Below, one piece after another: positions 1-8,724 of a stretch of 64,000 bases of DNA. The stretch's first letter is position 1; every line of letters starts with the position of its first letter. The stretch comes from DAINPP01 sp963667315. GTDB taxonomy: Bacteria; Thermotogota; Thermotogae; MWEM01. The stretch is from NCBI GenBank assembly GCA_963667315.1, contig OY763325.1, forward strand, positions 3,917,888 to 3,981,887, given 5' to 3'. Made by a program: the position numbers and the translations under genes. The notes under the pieces are model-generated. The model was not told where the DNA came from. It ran no database searches and saw only the letters and a program-made list of their open reading frames with translations.

Positions 1-1821
1 CACGGCGAACTTAATTTCCCTTTTATTCCCAGCTTTCGAGAGGTTCGCTACGGAAAAGGTTACAGAACCCCGTTCGGTGAATTTGACGGCGTTATCGAGT
101 AAATTCATGATGATTTGATTCAATCTCAAAGGATCCGTATAGATATATTCCGGAATACCATCCTCTATGATGTAATTCATGATGATGTTTTTATCTGTGG
201 CTCTTTGCAGAAAGTGTTTGTAATTTTTTATGATGATGTTTCTCAAATCCGTTTTCTGTTTTTTTATCGTGATTTTTCCGGCTTCGGCTTTTGAAAAATC
301 CAGGATATTCGAGATCAGCTGCAGCATCGTCGAGCCGGCTTCGAGAATATTGTCTATCGAATCGATATCTTCCGGATCTGTCAGATCTTCTTTTAGAAGA
401 CTTGCGAAACCTTTGATGGTATGAATCGGGTTTTTTAAATCATGGCTGATGGAAGCAAAAAATTCTTCTTTTTCTTTTTTGGCATTTTTTAAAGCCAGCT
501 CACTTGTCTTTCTTTCCGTTATATCCTGATGTGTCCCGTACATGATCAGGGGTTTTCCGTCCTCTGTCCATTTTTCTACCTTACCCTTATCGTGAACCCA
601 GATTATTCGTCCGTTTTTATGTCGCATTCTGAACTCGGTATCATAAAATTCATACTTTCCTTCAAAATGATCCTGAAGGGCTTTTCGGGCTAATGGAAGA
701 TCCTCTGGAATTACGAGGCTTTCCCAAGTCTCTACCGTGCAGGGCTCAAGCTCCTCTAAACTGTATCCCAACATAGCTGCCCATCTTTCGTTAAAAATCG
801 TTATTCCCGTCTGAATGTTCCACTCCCAAGTTCCCGCGTTAATGCCCTTTATAACGCTTTCAAGTCTTTCTTTTTCTTTTTTTAACTTACTTTGTTTTTG
901 TTTCAGTTCAGCCGCTTTTTCCCTGTTATCTTTTTCAAGATTTTTTTGGATGAGAAACAGAGCTATGATCTGAGCATAATTGATTAATTGGTATTCATTC
1001 TGCAATCGTTTATGCTTTTCAAAAACGAGTGTCAATATACCGAGAAGGTTATTGTCGCTTTCAATTTTACAAAGAGAAATATTGCCGATGTTTAGTGATT
1101 CTTTAAAATCCCGGATTCGCTCGGAGGGGATATTGACACCCATGAAGGAATCAAAAATTTTAAGATTATGAATATCAGAGTTTTTGAATGTATCTGTAAA
1201 ACCTGAAAGGGTTGGCCATGTTTTGTTCTCCGGATTAAACCCCAATGTTTTTTTAACTATTGGAAGATCCTCCTGATCACCGGCAATCTCCGTTGTGGTA
1301 AAAGAAGTTCTGTCTTCAGAAAAAAGGTTGATCAGGCAATACTTGGCGCCGGAAATTTTCCTCGCCTCTTCGGCGAGTATCTTTAAAGTTAAATTCTTAG
1401 ATTTAATGATCTCCTGCGAAGAATCTATGAGCATTTTTATTGCGGTGATATTTTCAAACCATACACTAATGATATCATTATCATGGTGTTGAAAGAATAC
1501 TCTGAACCAGCCCTTTAGAGGCGGAGAGTAGAGTTCACTTTCTGTTTCACCATTCTTGACAGCGGTTTGTAGTTCTCTTAACAACCATTCCGTAAGGCCC
1601 GAGTCAATTGAATTTAAAATGTGGGAAATTTTTGTATGAGTTTCCCGAACTCCAAAATTTGAGAGAAAATCTCTGAGTTTTGAATTTAAAAATATGATTT
1701 CAGAATCTATTAGACTACCGTCTGAATCTTTGATCAGCCTGCCGATTCCAAAACAAATCGGAGCGCCATCAAGAATACCTTTATCGATATTCAACATCTT
1801 ATCGCCTTCAATATTTTTCAT
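1..1821 (-). CDS. PAS/GAF sensor histidine kinase (3' end beyond window)
   Basis: Two-component sensor kinase; 607 residues are visible before the reading frame leaves the window in the ATPase domain. Order: N-terminal PAS-like region (~1-120), GAF-like region (~125-290), short coiled coil rich in K/E (~295-330), PAS with PAC (~330-440), HisKA, then the start of HATPase_c. The phosphoacceptor is His460 in SHDLKNP and the N-box reads NLLDNAVKF. I see no membrane segment, so the kinase is probably cytosolic. The first ATG (1821) has no clear Shine-Dalgarno; an in-frame ATG at 1797 is preceded by GAAGG at good spacing and may be the real start. A receiver domain could follow beyond the window, so a hybrid kinase is possible. 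No response regulator is visible nearby. Confidence 0.85.
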   Translation of the reverse strand, partial: MKNIEGDKMLNIDKGILDGAPICFGIGRLIKDSDGSLIDSEIIFLNSKLRDFLSNFGVRETHTKISHILNSIDSGLTEWLLRELQTAVKNGETESELYSPPLKGWFRVFFQHHDNDIISVWFENITAIKMLIDSSQEIIKSKNLTLKILAEEARKISGAKYCLINLFSEDRTSFTTTEIAGDQEDLPIVKKTLGFNPENKTWPTLSGFTDTFKNSDIHNLKIFDSFMGVNIPSERIRDFKESLNIGNISLCKIESDNNLLGILTLVFEKHKRLQNEYQLINYAQIIALFLIQKNLEKDNREKAAELKQKQSKLKKEKERLESVIKGINAGTWEWNIQTGITIFNERWAAMLGYSLEELEPCTVETWESLVIPEDLPLARKALQDHFEGKYEFYDTEFRMRHKNGRIIWVHDKGKVEKWTEDGKPLIMYGTHQDITERKTSELALKNAKKEKEEFFASISHDLKNPIHTIKGFASLLKEDLTDPEDIDSIDNILEAGSTMLQLISNILDFSKAEAGKITIKKQKTDLRNIIIKNYKHFLQRATDKNIIMNYIIEDGIPEYIYTDPLRLNQIIMNLLDNAVKFTERGSVTFSVANLSKAGNKREIKFAV

Positions 1822-1939
1822 AATAGAATGTGATAACTAATCTAATGATACCATAATACACATAGAATATTGCAAGGATGATAAAATATGTTGAAAGAAC
1901 GCTGTACACAATCGATATAATATAACTTTATAACCTGTC

Positions 1940-2683
1940 TTATTTTTTTTCGGAACAATAATACTGAATGGCATCGCAGACAAATTCCGGCATGTTTTCA
2001 TCAGCCTTTCTGAAATTGACCGCAAATTCCTCATTATCCCTGTAACCATACCCAAGGGCACTGAAGATATTTAGATCACAGTCGAAAATCCTGTTGATGA
2101 TTCTGTACCACTTCTCTATCAGAGATTGCACTTCAAGTGATTGGAATCCCTTTTCCATCTCCTTTTTCAACGATTCAAGCCAGTCAGAAAACTCCCGGGC
2201 AATTTTGTTGTAATCGTTGTTGTAAACCTTTTGTACATTTTTTAAGGATTCATTGACGACATCTTCTCCGTATTCCCGTTTTGCCCTTTCAGTGTATTCG
2301 TTGACGGTTTTTTCATCAACCGCTTCAAAGTAGTCCTTTCCACTCATCTGTTTCCCTCCTTTCCGGTCATCGACCGTCTTGTCAATTAAATCTACAATGT
2401 TTTGTAAGCGTTGAATCTTAAGTAACATTAATTCCTTTTGTTTTAACAAAGAATGTTCAATTTTGAATGATGGATTCTGCATGATTTTTTTTATCTCTGA
2501 CAGTTTGAAATCGATTTCCTTGAAAAAGAGAATCTGCTGTAATTCCATTAATTTATCTTCATTGTAATAGCGGTAACCATTTTCTCCTATTTTCGTCGGA
2601 TTGAGCAAGCCGATTCTGTGATAATGCTGCAGGGCTCTAACTGAAACGCCTGAGATTTTTGAGAGTTGACTGACGGTATACAT
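1940..2683 (-). CDS. MerR-family regulator with TipAS effector domain
   Basis: Transcription activator of 247 aa. Residues 1-70 are a MerR winged helix-turn-helix (start MYTVSQLSKISGVSVRALQH), followed by a dimerisation coiled coil (~75-110) and a C-terminal all-helical TipAS domain (~115-245, containing KYF/EYTERAKREYG-like helices). In Streptomyces TipAL, this domain captures thiopeptide or other amphipathic compounds and the protein then activates its own promoter. The start is fixed by AGGAGG just upstream of ATG. A 19-bp-spacer promoter of the type MerR proteins distort lies 35 nt upstream, so self-activation is likely. The inducer is unknown. No transporter gene is directly coupled; the nearest upstream genes are an integral membrane protein and a flavoprotein on the same strand. 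Confidence 0.9.
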   Translation of the reverse strand: MYTVSQLSKISGVSVRALQHYHRIGLLNPTKIGENGYRYYNEDKLMELQQILFFKEIDFKLSEIKKIMQNPSFKIEHSLLKQKELMLLKIQRLQNIVDLIDKTVDDRKGGKQMSGKDYFEAVDEKTVNEYTERAKREYGEDVVNESLKNVQKVYNNDYNKIAREFSDWLESLKKEMEKGFQSLEVQSLIEKWYRIINRIFDCDLNIFSALGYGYRDNEEFAVNFRKADENMPEFVCDAIQYYCSEKK

Positions 2684-2717
2684 TTTTCCCCTCCTGTGAT
2701 GGTCATCTCCAGAAAAG

Positions 2718-2748
2718 AGTATAAACTATTACACTACGTAAGAGTCAA
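2718..2748 (-). promoter_or_regulatory. MerR-type promoter of the TipAL-like gene
   Basis: On the minus strand TTGACT is followed by exactly 19 nt and TATACT. The spacer holds the inverted repeat TTAC-N5-GTAA. An overlong 19-bp spacer with a central dyad is the hallmark of MerR-family targets, and the regulator encoded immediately downstream is the obvious ligand. Confidence 0.75.
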
Positions 2749-2805
2749 GTTGTTTTCAATGAAAAGGCATTGATAAATATTGTTTTATAAATGAAAGAAA
2801 ATACT

Positions 2806-3645
2806 TTATTCAACTTTCAAACGCTTTGTCGTTTTAAACTGAAAAAAGAGCCCGAAGATGAGCATCATTGAGAATACGATGATCGAGGTATAGGTGAAAA
2901 ACTGATCTTCAAATGAAATGGACTGAAACAATTCGAGAACAAGATATTGTGCAGAAAAGACCAGCAGGATACTTCCGGTGAGCGAGGTCAGGAAGATCAT
3001 GAAAAATCTTTTAAAAAGGAGGACGAAAACCGCGAACAGTATCGCAACGAAAATCATAAACAGGAATGTGTTTGTGATCGGCAACGAAAAGAAAGCCAGT
3101 ACGATCTGAGAAATGAAGAGACCAAACACTGCTCCAAAAAGGAAAATGAAGATATTTCGCAGTAACAGTGAAGCAATTGCCATGATGATCGTTCCCATGA
3201 TAACAAATAACAATAATTCTGATTCTCTTACGGTAAAAAATCTCTCAATGACATTATAAGTCGCAATGGAACCGAGATAGGCTCCGAAAATCATGATCAG
3301 AAACGGCAGGAGTTTATAGCCGTAAAAAAGGATTGCGATTCCTCCCAATGCCACAAAAAAAACGATTAATGAAGCGTGTTCGGTTCTTCTGATATTGTTT
3401 TGGAATTCTCCACGGTTTATCTTTTCAGGGGCAAATATTATTCTGATTTGTTCTTCAATCCTTTTAAAATTGAACAGGTTTCTGAACAGCAATGGAATGG
3501 CAGTCTCATTTTTAGGCGTTGAAACGGTCTGCAGAGAATTTAGATAATCCATATAGTCTTTTGTCGAAAATTCCGTGTCCAGATTTGCCTGAGCGGCACT
3601 AAATCCGGATAACAGTATCAGAAGTATAAAGAGTAATTTTTTCAT
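2806..3645 (-). CDS. polytopic membrane protein, DUF4203/TMEM198-like
   Basis: 279 aa with an N-terminal signal peptide (residues 1-20, ending AAQA), a polar extracytoplasmic stretch to ~85, then about seven closely spaced hydrophobic helices from ~90 to 270, many with small-residue and F/Y-rich faces. The pattern of short hairpin helices resembles the DUF4203 (TMEM198-type) family, but I recognise this by shape rather than by a diagnostic motif. Its ATG abuts the stop codon of the upstream flavoprotein gene with no intervening base, so the two are translationally coupled. Function is unknown. The C-terminus is short and basic (KTTKRLKVE), probably cytosolic. Confidence 0.6.
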   Translation of the reverse strand: MKKLLFILLILLSGFSAAQANLDTEFSTKDYMDYLNSLQTVSTPKNETAIPLLFRNLFNFKRIEEQIRIIFAPEKINRGEFQNNIRRTEHASLIVFFVALGGIAILFYGYKLLPFLIMIFGAYLGSIATYNVIERFFTVRESELLLFVIMGTIIMAIASLLLRNIFIFLFGAVFGLFISQIVLAFFSLPITNTFLFMIFVAILFAVFVLLFKRFFMIFLTSLTGSILLVFSAQYLVLELFQSISFEDQFFTYTSIIVFSMMLIFGLFFQFKTTKRLKVE

Positions 3646-4422
3646 CTAATATCCTTTAAATGTTCTTTTCATCTGTCTTTTGATAACAGGGTTTAAGATT
3701 GCCGAAATCACTTTTCCGAAAAAGTTAATACTTGTATCATAATAATATGATTTTTCAAGCCACCCCTTCTCCTGCCAGTAGTCATAGTCTGCTCTGTTCC
3801 ATTCTCTTCCCAGCGTTACGTTTATTTTCCAAACTTCAAACCAGATCTTCTTCCCGATTCCCGGAACCGGTTTATTCTTTTCCAGGGAGTTGTAAAATTG
3901 TTCGGTTTTTTTGATAATTTTATCTTCTGTTTTTTGAATCAGATTTTCCTTTAATACCGGTAATTCCGGTTCACCGCATTTGACCGTTACATCAAATCCC
4001 CATTGGCCAAGAACCTTTGACATATACCTGCCGGCATCTCGGAACATTGACCCCCTTGTCACAAGAACCATCGCCTTTTTATCAAAATAACGCGGTCTGT
4101 GTACCAAATAGGCAAATTTATCAAACAGGGTTTTGATGATAAACGTTTCACGTCCGTTGTATACAGGAGAGGCTATGATTAATCCATCACACCAATTTAA
4201 CTGATCGATAAGTTCTTTTTCTTTTTCGTAAGTTGGGCAAAATTTCTTCCCTTTTGTAATGGCTAATGCACAACCATGGCAGGTCGTATCGATAAGCTCT
4301 TTGATCATGAATTCTCTGATTTCAAGCTCTTTTTTTGTTCGCAATATCTTTTTTACAGGTTCAAGTGTTTTAGCCGTATTACCTACTCTAAAACTACCAT
4401 TCAATATCAAAATGTTTTTCAT
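3646..4422 (-). CDS. flavodoxin-fold NAD(P)H-dependent oxidoreductase
   Basis: 258 aa. The N-terminus (ILILNGSFRVGNTAKT) is the FMN phosphate-binding loop of the NADPH-dependent FMN reductase/iron-sulfur flavoprotein superfamily, and SPVYNG (~86) is the second FMN loop. Between them lies a cysteine cluster CHGC-N10-C (~49-65), reminiscent of but not identical to the compact CxxCxxC site of archaeal/clostridial iron-sulfur flavoproteins. The C-terminal ~70 residues are an aromatic-rich extension ending in a basic tail. It is the first gene of a two-gene unit with the membrane protein that follows without a gap, which hints at a membrane-associated redox partner (inference). The start has GGAGGT nine nt upstream. 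Confidence 0.75.
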   Translation of the reverse strand: MKNILILNGSFRVGNTAKTLEPVKKILRTKKELEIREFMIKELIDTTCHGCALAITKGKKFCPTYEKEKELIDQLNWCDGLIIASPVYNGRETFIIKTLFDKFAYLVHRPRYFDKKAMVLVTRGSMFRDAGRYMSKVLGQWGFDVTVKCGEPELPVLKENLIQKTEDKIIKKTEQFYNSLEKNKPVPGIGKKIWFEVWKINVTLGREWNRADYDYWQEKGWLEKSYYYDTSINFFGKVISAILNPVIKRQMKRTFKGY

Positions 4423-4443
4423 CTCAAACCTCCACAGTATACG

Positions 4444-4460
4444 CTATGATTATATCATAG
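4444..4460 (-). promoter_or_regulatory. operator-like palindrome over the flavoprotein promoter
   Basis: Perfect inverted repeat CTATGAT-TAT-ATCATAG. On the minus strand it contains the -10-like TATAAT about 30 nt upstream of the flavoprotein start, so a bound repressor would block RNA polymerase. The regulator is not identified. Confidence 0.45.
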
Positions 4461-4536
4461 TCATATACATTAGAAGGATTCAGCTGTGAATAATCTTTTT
4501 AACCATGCTATGATAGATAAAATTCTTATTTGACAG

Positions 4537-4743
4537 GTGAAAATATATGAAAGGACGGGTAAAACTTGTGCATCTGCTGTCCTTTTCATAATATGGGAAA
4601 TCTTGTCGCATGGATGTTTCTATACTTTCAGAATCCAACCGGTAGATATATTCTTTACCTTAAATTTTGTTGTGGTTGTTATGATCATCATAAAATCTGA
4701 GGGCCTGTTTAAATATGACCATAAAAAGAAGATACAGCAATAA
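4537..4743 (+). CDS. possible small membrane protein
   Basis: A 68-codon frame beginning with GTG lies in the 620-nt interval between the flavoprotein and adhE. It encodes two hydrophobic stretches (~12-32 and ~38-54) and a basic tail, compatible with a two-helix membrane peptide. There is no convincing Shine-Dalgarno for the GTG, and no family is recognised. It could be noncoding; I keep it because the hydrophobic pattern is not what random AT-rich sequence usually gives. The rest of the interval up to 4800 shows nothing I can name. Confidence 0.25.
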   Translation: MKIYERTGKTCASAVLFIIWEILSHGCFYTFRIQPVDIFFTLNFVVVVMIIIKSEGLFKYDHKKKIQQ

Positions 4744-4807
4744 TTAAACGTTAGTGTTTTTTAATTGTTATGTCAAAAAGTGAAAATGTATTTTTTACTT
4801 TAGGCGT

Positions 4808-4835
4808 TTGACAATCTCTTTATTTATGTTATAAT
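4808..4835 (+). promoter_or_regulatory. sigma-70 promoter of adhE
   Basis: TTGACA, 16 nt, TATAAT: both hexamers are consensus. The transcript would start near 4842 and carry a leader of about 200 nt before the adhE start codon. Confidence 0.8.
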
Positions 4836-4862
4836 GCAACCGTCGTAAGAGAAATAATTCAC

Positions 4863-4900
4863 AAAAGCGGTTTTCAGGTAACGCTTTTTGTTTTAAAGCG
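4863..4900 (+). promoter_or_regulatory. alternative hairpins in the adhE leader
   Basis: Three short segments can pair in two exclusive ways. AAAAGCG (4863-4869) pairs with CGCTTTT (4882-4888), giving a stem followed by a T-rich run, while the same CGCTTT can instead pair with AAAGCG (4895-4900). This is the geometry of an attenuator/anti-attenuator. No ligand-binding class is recognised. Confidence 0.45.
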
Positions 4901-4902
4901 TA

Positions 4903-4920
4903 TAGTGAAAATAATCACTA
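4903..4920 (+). promoter_or_regulatory. Rex-like operator in the adhE leader
   Basis: Perfect palindrome TAGTGA-AAATAA-TCACTA. The GTGA-N6-TCAC core and spacing match the Rex site (TTGTGA-N6-TCACAA). Rex senses NADH/NAD and commonly represses adhE. It lies ~60 nt downstream of the predicted transcription start, so it would act as a roadblock or control a second, weaker promoter. Confidence 0.5.
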
Positions 4921-5045
4921 ATAATGGTTTGTTGTAATAAATTAGGACTATATCGCTTAGGTTGTTTCTTTTTTATTTAATACGATTCGATAAAAAATTA
5001 TCAAAATGTGTGAAATTTTCATCAAACTCACGAGGAGGAGTTAGA

Positions 5046-7634
5046 ATGTTTAAACGAATAAGCACTGTTGAAGATCTGGATTTGTTCTTAAGAAAAGCAA
5101 GAGGTGCACAGAGTGTATATGCAACTTATTCACAGGGGAAAGTGGACAAAATCTTCAGAAAGGCTTCAATGGCGGCAAATTCAAACAGAATCTGGCTTGC
5201 AAAAGAAGCCGTTTCAGAAACCGGTATGGGAATTGTTGAAGATAAGGTTATCAAAAATCATTTTGCAGCGGAATATATATACAACAGTTATAAAGATGCC
5301 AAAACATGTGGCATCATTGAAGAGGACGATGTATCAGGAATCACAAAAGTTGCCGAACCTATTGGGATCATTGCAGGGGTTATCCCAACAACTAATCCGA
5401 CATCTACTGCCATATTCAAGGCTTTACTCGCATTAAAAACGAGAAATGCCATCATTTTTTCCCCTCATCCAAGGGCAAAAAAATGTACGGCGGCTGCGGC
5501 AAAAATCATTTACGATGCGGCAATAGAAGCTGGAGCTCCGGAAGGGATCGTTGGCTGTATCAGCGATCCGAGTGTGGAACTCACGAACTATCTCATGAAA
5601 CATCCTGAAATCAATCTGATTCTTGCAACCGGCGGCCCCGGAATGGTGAAAGCAGCCTATTCATCGGGAAAACCTGCAATAGGTGTTGGCGCAGGAAACA
5701 CACCGGCATTGATCGATGAAACAGCCGATATACTCATGGCGACGAATTCTGTATTGATGAGCAAGACGTTTGATAACGGTGTGATCTGCGCATCTGAACA
5801 ATCTATAATCGTCGTAGAAGCGGTATATGAAAAGGTAAAAATGGAACTGACCAAGAGAGGGGCATATATTCTCACAGAAGAGGAAAAGGAACGTGTTGGG
5901 AAAAAGATTTTAAAAGACGGGAAAATCAACGCGGCAATTGTTGGACAGAGTGCCTTCAAGATTGCGGCTTTGTCCGGAGTGAAGGTGCCTGAAGAGGCAC
6001 AGATACTGGTAGCAGAATGCGCACAGATTGGAAAAACGGAGCCGTTTTCCTGTGAAAAACTATCACCGGTACTTGCCATGTATGCGGCCGAAGATTTCGA
6101 TATCGGTGTGAAGAAGGCGGAAGCGCTTGTTAAGTTTGGCGGAATGGGACACACATCCGTGCTGTACACTGATCCTGAAAATACAGATCGAATTAAGCAG
6201 TATGGAGAAGCCATGAAAACGGGAAGAATACTCGTGAATATGCCGGCATCACAGGGTGCCATCGGGGATCTGTATAATTTCAGACTCGAACCATCTCTCA
6301 CATTGGGTTGCGGATCATGGGGAGGCAATTCTGTCAGTGAAAACGTGGGGGTAAAACATCTTATGAATGTTAAAACTGTAGCAAAAAGACAGGAAAATAT
6401 GCTCTGGTTTAAAGTTCCGCCTAAGATTTATCTCAAACCGGGCTCGCTCGATATGGCATTGAAAGAATTACACGATAAAAGAAGAGCATTCATCGTTACA
6501 GATGCCTATCTGTTCCAGAACGGTTATACGGAAAGAATTACTGAAGCGATGAAAGATATGAATATCGAAACGGAAGTGTTCTATGAAGTAGAACCTGATC
6601 CGACAACAAAGACTGTACACAAGGGACTTGAAATGATGAATTCCTTTAAACCGGATGTCATCATCGCGTTGGGTGGCGGTTCACCGATGGATGCAGCGAA
6701 AATCATGTGGCTGATGTACGAACATAGTGAAGTGAAATTTGAAGTGCTGGCGCAAAGGTTTATGGATATCAGAAAAAGAATCTTTAAATTCCCAGAACTT
6801 GGTAAAAAAGCGACGATGGTTTGCGTACCGACAACATCCGGAACAGGTTCAGAAGTAACACCTTTTGCCGTTGTGACGGATGAAAAAACAAATGTAAAAT
6901 ATCCGATAGCGGATTATGAGCTCACTCCGGATATGGCAATCGTGGACCCTGATCTCGTTATGACCATGCCGAAAGACCTAACGGCGCATTCCGGGATAGA
7001 TGCACTGGTGCATGCGATTGAAGCGTATGTCTCCGTTCTCGCAACTGATTTTACATACGGGCATTCACTTCAGGCGATCAATCTTGTCTTCAATTATCTG
7101 CCAAGAGCCTTCAACGATGGCAGTGACAGAAGGGCAAGAGAAAAGATTCACTTCGCTTCGACTATAGCCGGTATGGCTTTTGGGAATGCATTTCTTGGTA
7201 TCTGTCATTCGATGGCGCATAAACTGGGATCTATATTCCACGTTCCCCACGGACTCGCCAATGCCTTGCTGATCAGTCAGGTTATCAAGTATAACTCAAT
7301 GGAAGCCCCAAGGAAACAAACGGCATTTCCGCAGTACAAGTATCCGCATGCCGCTTTGAGATATGGTAGAATAGCTGATCATCTCAATCTGGGCGGGGCG
7401 AATGATGAAGAGAAGGTTGAACGACTGATTAATGCGGTAGAAGCCCTGAAAAGAGAACTGAAGATTCCGGCTTCAATTAAAGAACTTGGAATCAGTGAAG
7501 CGGATTTCTATGCAAGGGTTGATGAGATGTCAGAACTTGCCTTTGACGATCAGTGTACGACAGCTAATCCGAGATATCCCCTTATCAGTGAGATTAAAGA
7601 GCTTTTTATCAAGGCGTATGAAGGAAAGATTTAG
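5046..7634 (+). CDS. adhE: bifunctional acetaldehyde-CoA/alcohol dehydrogenase
   Basis: Fermentative enzyme reducing acetyl-CoA to acetaldehyde and then ethanol with two NADH. 862 aa from the chosen ATG, the usual AdhE length. The N-terminal half (1-~440) is a CoA-acylating aldehyde dehydrogenase with nucleophile Cys248 in NGVICASEQS. The C-terminal half (~455-862) is an iron-dependent alcohol dehydrogenase with nucleotide loop GGGSPMDAAK, the TSGTGSE segment and metal-binding histidines in GICHSMAHKLG and HVPHGLAN. The frame is open 28 codons upstream, but GAGGAGG 5-10 nt before the ATG at 5046 decides the start. AdhE normally forms spirosome filaments. It is monocistronic, with its own strong promoter, a structured leader and a terminator. 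Confidence 0.97.
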   Translation: MFKRISTVEDLDLFLRKARGAQSVYATYSQGKVDKIFRKASMAANSNRIWLAKEAVSETGMGIVEDKVIKNHFAAEYIYNSYKDAKTCGIIEEDDVSGITKVAEPIGIIAGVIPTTNPTSTAIFKALLALKTRNAIIFSPHPRAKKCTAAAAKIIYDAAIEAGAPEGIVGCISDPSVELTNYLMKHPEINLILATGGPGMVKAAYSSGKPAIGVGAGNTPALIDETADILMATNSVLMSKTFDNGVICASEQSIIVVEAVYEKVKMELTKRGAYILTEEEKERVGKKILKDGKINAAIVGQSAFKIAALSGVKVPEEAQILVAECAQIGKTEPFSCEKLSPVLAMYAAEDFDIGVKKAEALVKFGGMGHTSVLYTDPENTDRIKQYGEAMKTGRILVNMPASQGAIGDLYNFRLEPSLTLGCGSWGGNSVSENVGVKHLMNVKTVAKRQENMLWFKVPPKIYLKPGSLDMALKELHDKRRAFIVTDAYLFQNGYTERITEAMKDMNIETEVFYEVEPDPTTKTVHKGLEMMNSFKPDVIIALGGGSPMDAAKIMWLMYEHSEVKFEVLAQRFMDIRKRIFKFPELGKKATMVCVPTTSGTGSEVTPFAVVTDEKTNVKYPIADYELTPDMAIVDPDLVMTMPKDLTAHSGIDALVHAIEAYVSVLATDFTYGHSLQAINLVFNYLPRAFNDGSDRRAREKIHFASTIAGMAFGNAFLGICHSMAHKLGSIFHVPHGLANALLISQVIKYNSMEAPRKQTAFPQYKYPHAALRYGRIADHLNLGGANDEEKVERLINAVEALKRELKIPASIKELGISEADFYARVDEMSELAFDDQCTTANPRYPLISEIKELFIKAYEGKI

Positions 7635-7672
7635 TATAAATTGATTGTCCTCAAGTTGGTCTGACCAACACA

Positions 7673-7734
7673 AACGGTTCTTCTGTTCAGTCGTAAATAT
7701 TTTATTTATGATTGAGCGGGAGAACTGTTTTTTT
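7673..7734 (+). terminator. terminator of adhE
   Basis: Long hairpin: CGGTTCT pairs with AGAACTG and an inner stem pairs across a T-rich loop with several G-U pairs, followed by seven T. Just upstream (7655-7669) is a separate near-continuous palindrome GTTGGTC-T-GACCAAC of unknown role. Confidence 0.75.
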
Positions 7735-7751
7735 AGTAATTGAGAAATAGA

Positions 7752-7779
7752 AAAGAAACCCCTGCCGTAAAGACAGGGG
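7752..7779 (-). terminator. terminator of the DUF4384 gene
   Basis: On the minus strand CCCCTG-N9-CAGGGG is followed by TTTCTTTTC, directly after the stop codon of the PEGA-domain gene. It faces the adhE terminator, as expected for convergent genes. Confidence 0.75.
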
Positions 7780-7785
7780 AAGCGT

Positions 7786-8562
7786 TTAATGGAGCATATC
7801 CATGAAAAGATTTGTAACTTGACCCGGGGTGATGTTTACATATCGGCTGTTTTCTCTGGTCTGATTGATAACATATCGGATCAGATGATTTCCGGAATTG
7901 AGAGTGAAAGAGGTCGGTGTTTTTCTACCGGTATATCGTCCGTCAACCCATATTTCCGCACCGGATGGATAACTGGTACAGGAAAGATAGCCGTTGTAAT
8001 TTGAATTACTCCTTACGTTGAATGAAGTGATTGCCGATGTCCACTGAATTTCGGGATTGGGAATGACAGAAATTCTGCTGTTGAAATTGCCAAAATATTC
8101 TTCTGCATTTAACGATACAGATGGGTAAACAGAGTTTGTGAAGGCCTGCTGCCACTGATTAAAGTTTACGAACTGCTCTGTGCTTGCAACAGCCTGAATA
8201 TATTCCATACCCGTAACCGTATCGACTGTAAAATTATAACCGCCCCTTGGAAGGGTATAAGTCGTATCCGCATAGACAAAATTGTCCTGATCGTATCTGT
8301 TTGGGAAGATGATATTTACGGAACCATTTGACTGAATATCATAAAGGACAACATAAGCATTTTTGGTTGTTCTGAAAGAAAGTGTCAGGTTTTCTCCCGA
8401 GATATAGGTTGCACCATCCCCTTTGCTCAACCAGAGTTGGATATCAAAAGAATTGGTTGGATTCTCCGGCGTTACAATGATTTTTTGAAGCATGTCTTCT
8501 GCAAGTGATAAACTAAAGATGCTTATCAATAAAACTACGATGATTACAAACTGTCTTTTCAT
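7786..8562 (-). CDS. secreted DUF4384 and PEGA-domain protein
   Basis: 258 aa. A signal peptide (1-18, cleaved after SLA) precedes a DUF4384 domain (~20-130; FRTTKNAYVVLYDIQSNG and FPNRYDQDN are typical), a linker, and a C-terminal PEGA domain (~190-258; SYPSGAEIWVDGRYTG). Both are small beta-sandwich folds of exported proteins; PEGA domains are thought to bind envelope polymers. The frame extends upstream, but AGAGGTGAAATGT before the ATG at 8562 fixes the start. No lipobox, so probably periplasmic. It follows the protease/lipoprotein pair on the same strand with a 160-nt gap and is probably transcribed separately (a TATAAT lies near 8635 on this strand). Confidence 0.8.
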   Translation of the reverse strand: MKRQFVIIVVLLISIFSLSLAEDMLQKIIVTPENPTNSFDIQLWLSKGDGATYISGENLTLSFRTTKNAYVVLYDIQSNGSVNIIFPNRYDQDNFVYADTTYTLPRGGYNFTVDTVTGMEYIQAVASTEQFVNFNQWQQAFTNSVYPSVSLNAEEYFGNFNSRISVIPNPEIQWTSAITSFNVRSNSNYNGYLSCTSYPSGAEIWVDGRYTGRKTPTSFTLNSGNHLIRYVINQTRENSRYVNITPGQVTNLFMDMLH

Positions 8563-8724
8563 ACATTTCACCTCTTTTATATTTTTGAATCTGATTCTTT
8601 TTAATGAACTGTTTCCATTCTTCCTATTATAACAGGAATTTTGCTGGGATTTTTTAAGGATACCTTTTTTTGATTTGTATGATGGCAAGGCGAATGGATA
8701 AAATGGTTCTTCACTGTTTATAAA

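Noticed and set aside
5657..6328. Long minus-strand open frame of 223 codons opposite adhE
   Set aside because: Serine/proline-rich product, exactly antisense to the conserved aldehyde dehydrogenase domain; a codon-bias shadow.
7655..7669. GTTGGTC-T-GACCAAC palindrome after adhE as a terminator
   Set aside because: The single-base spacer cannot form an RNA loop and no T-run follows; the real terminator is the next hairpin. It could be a protein-binding site, but nothing supports that.
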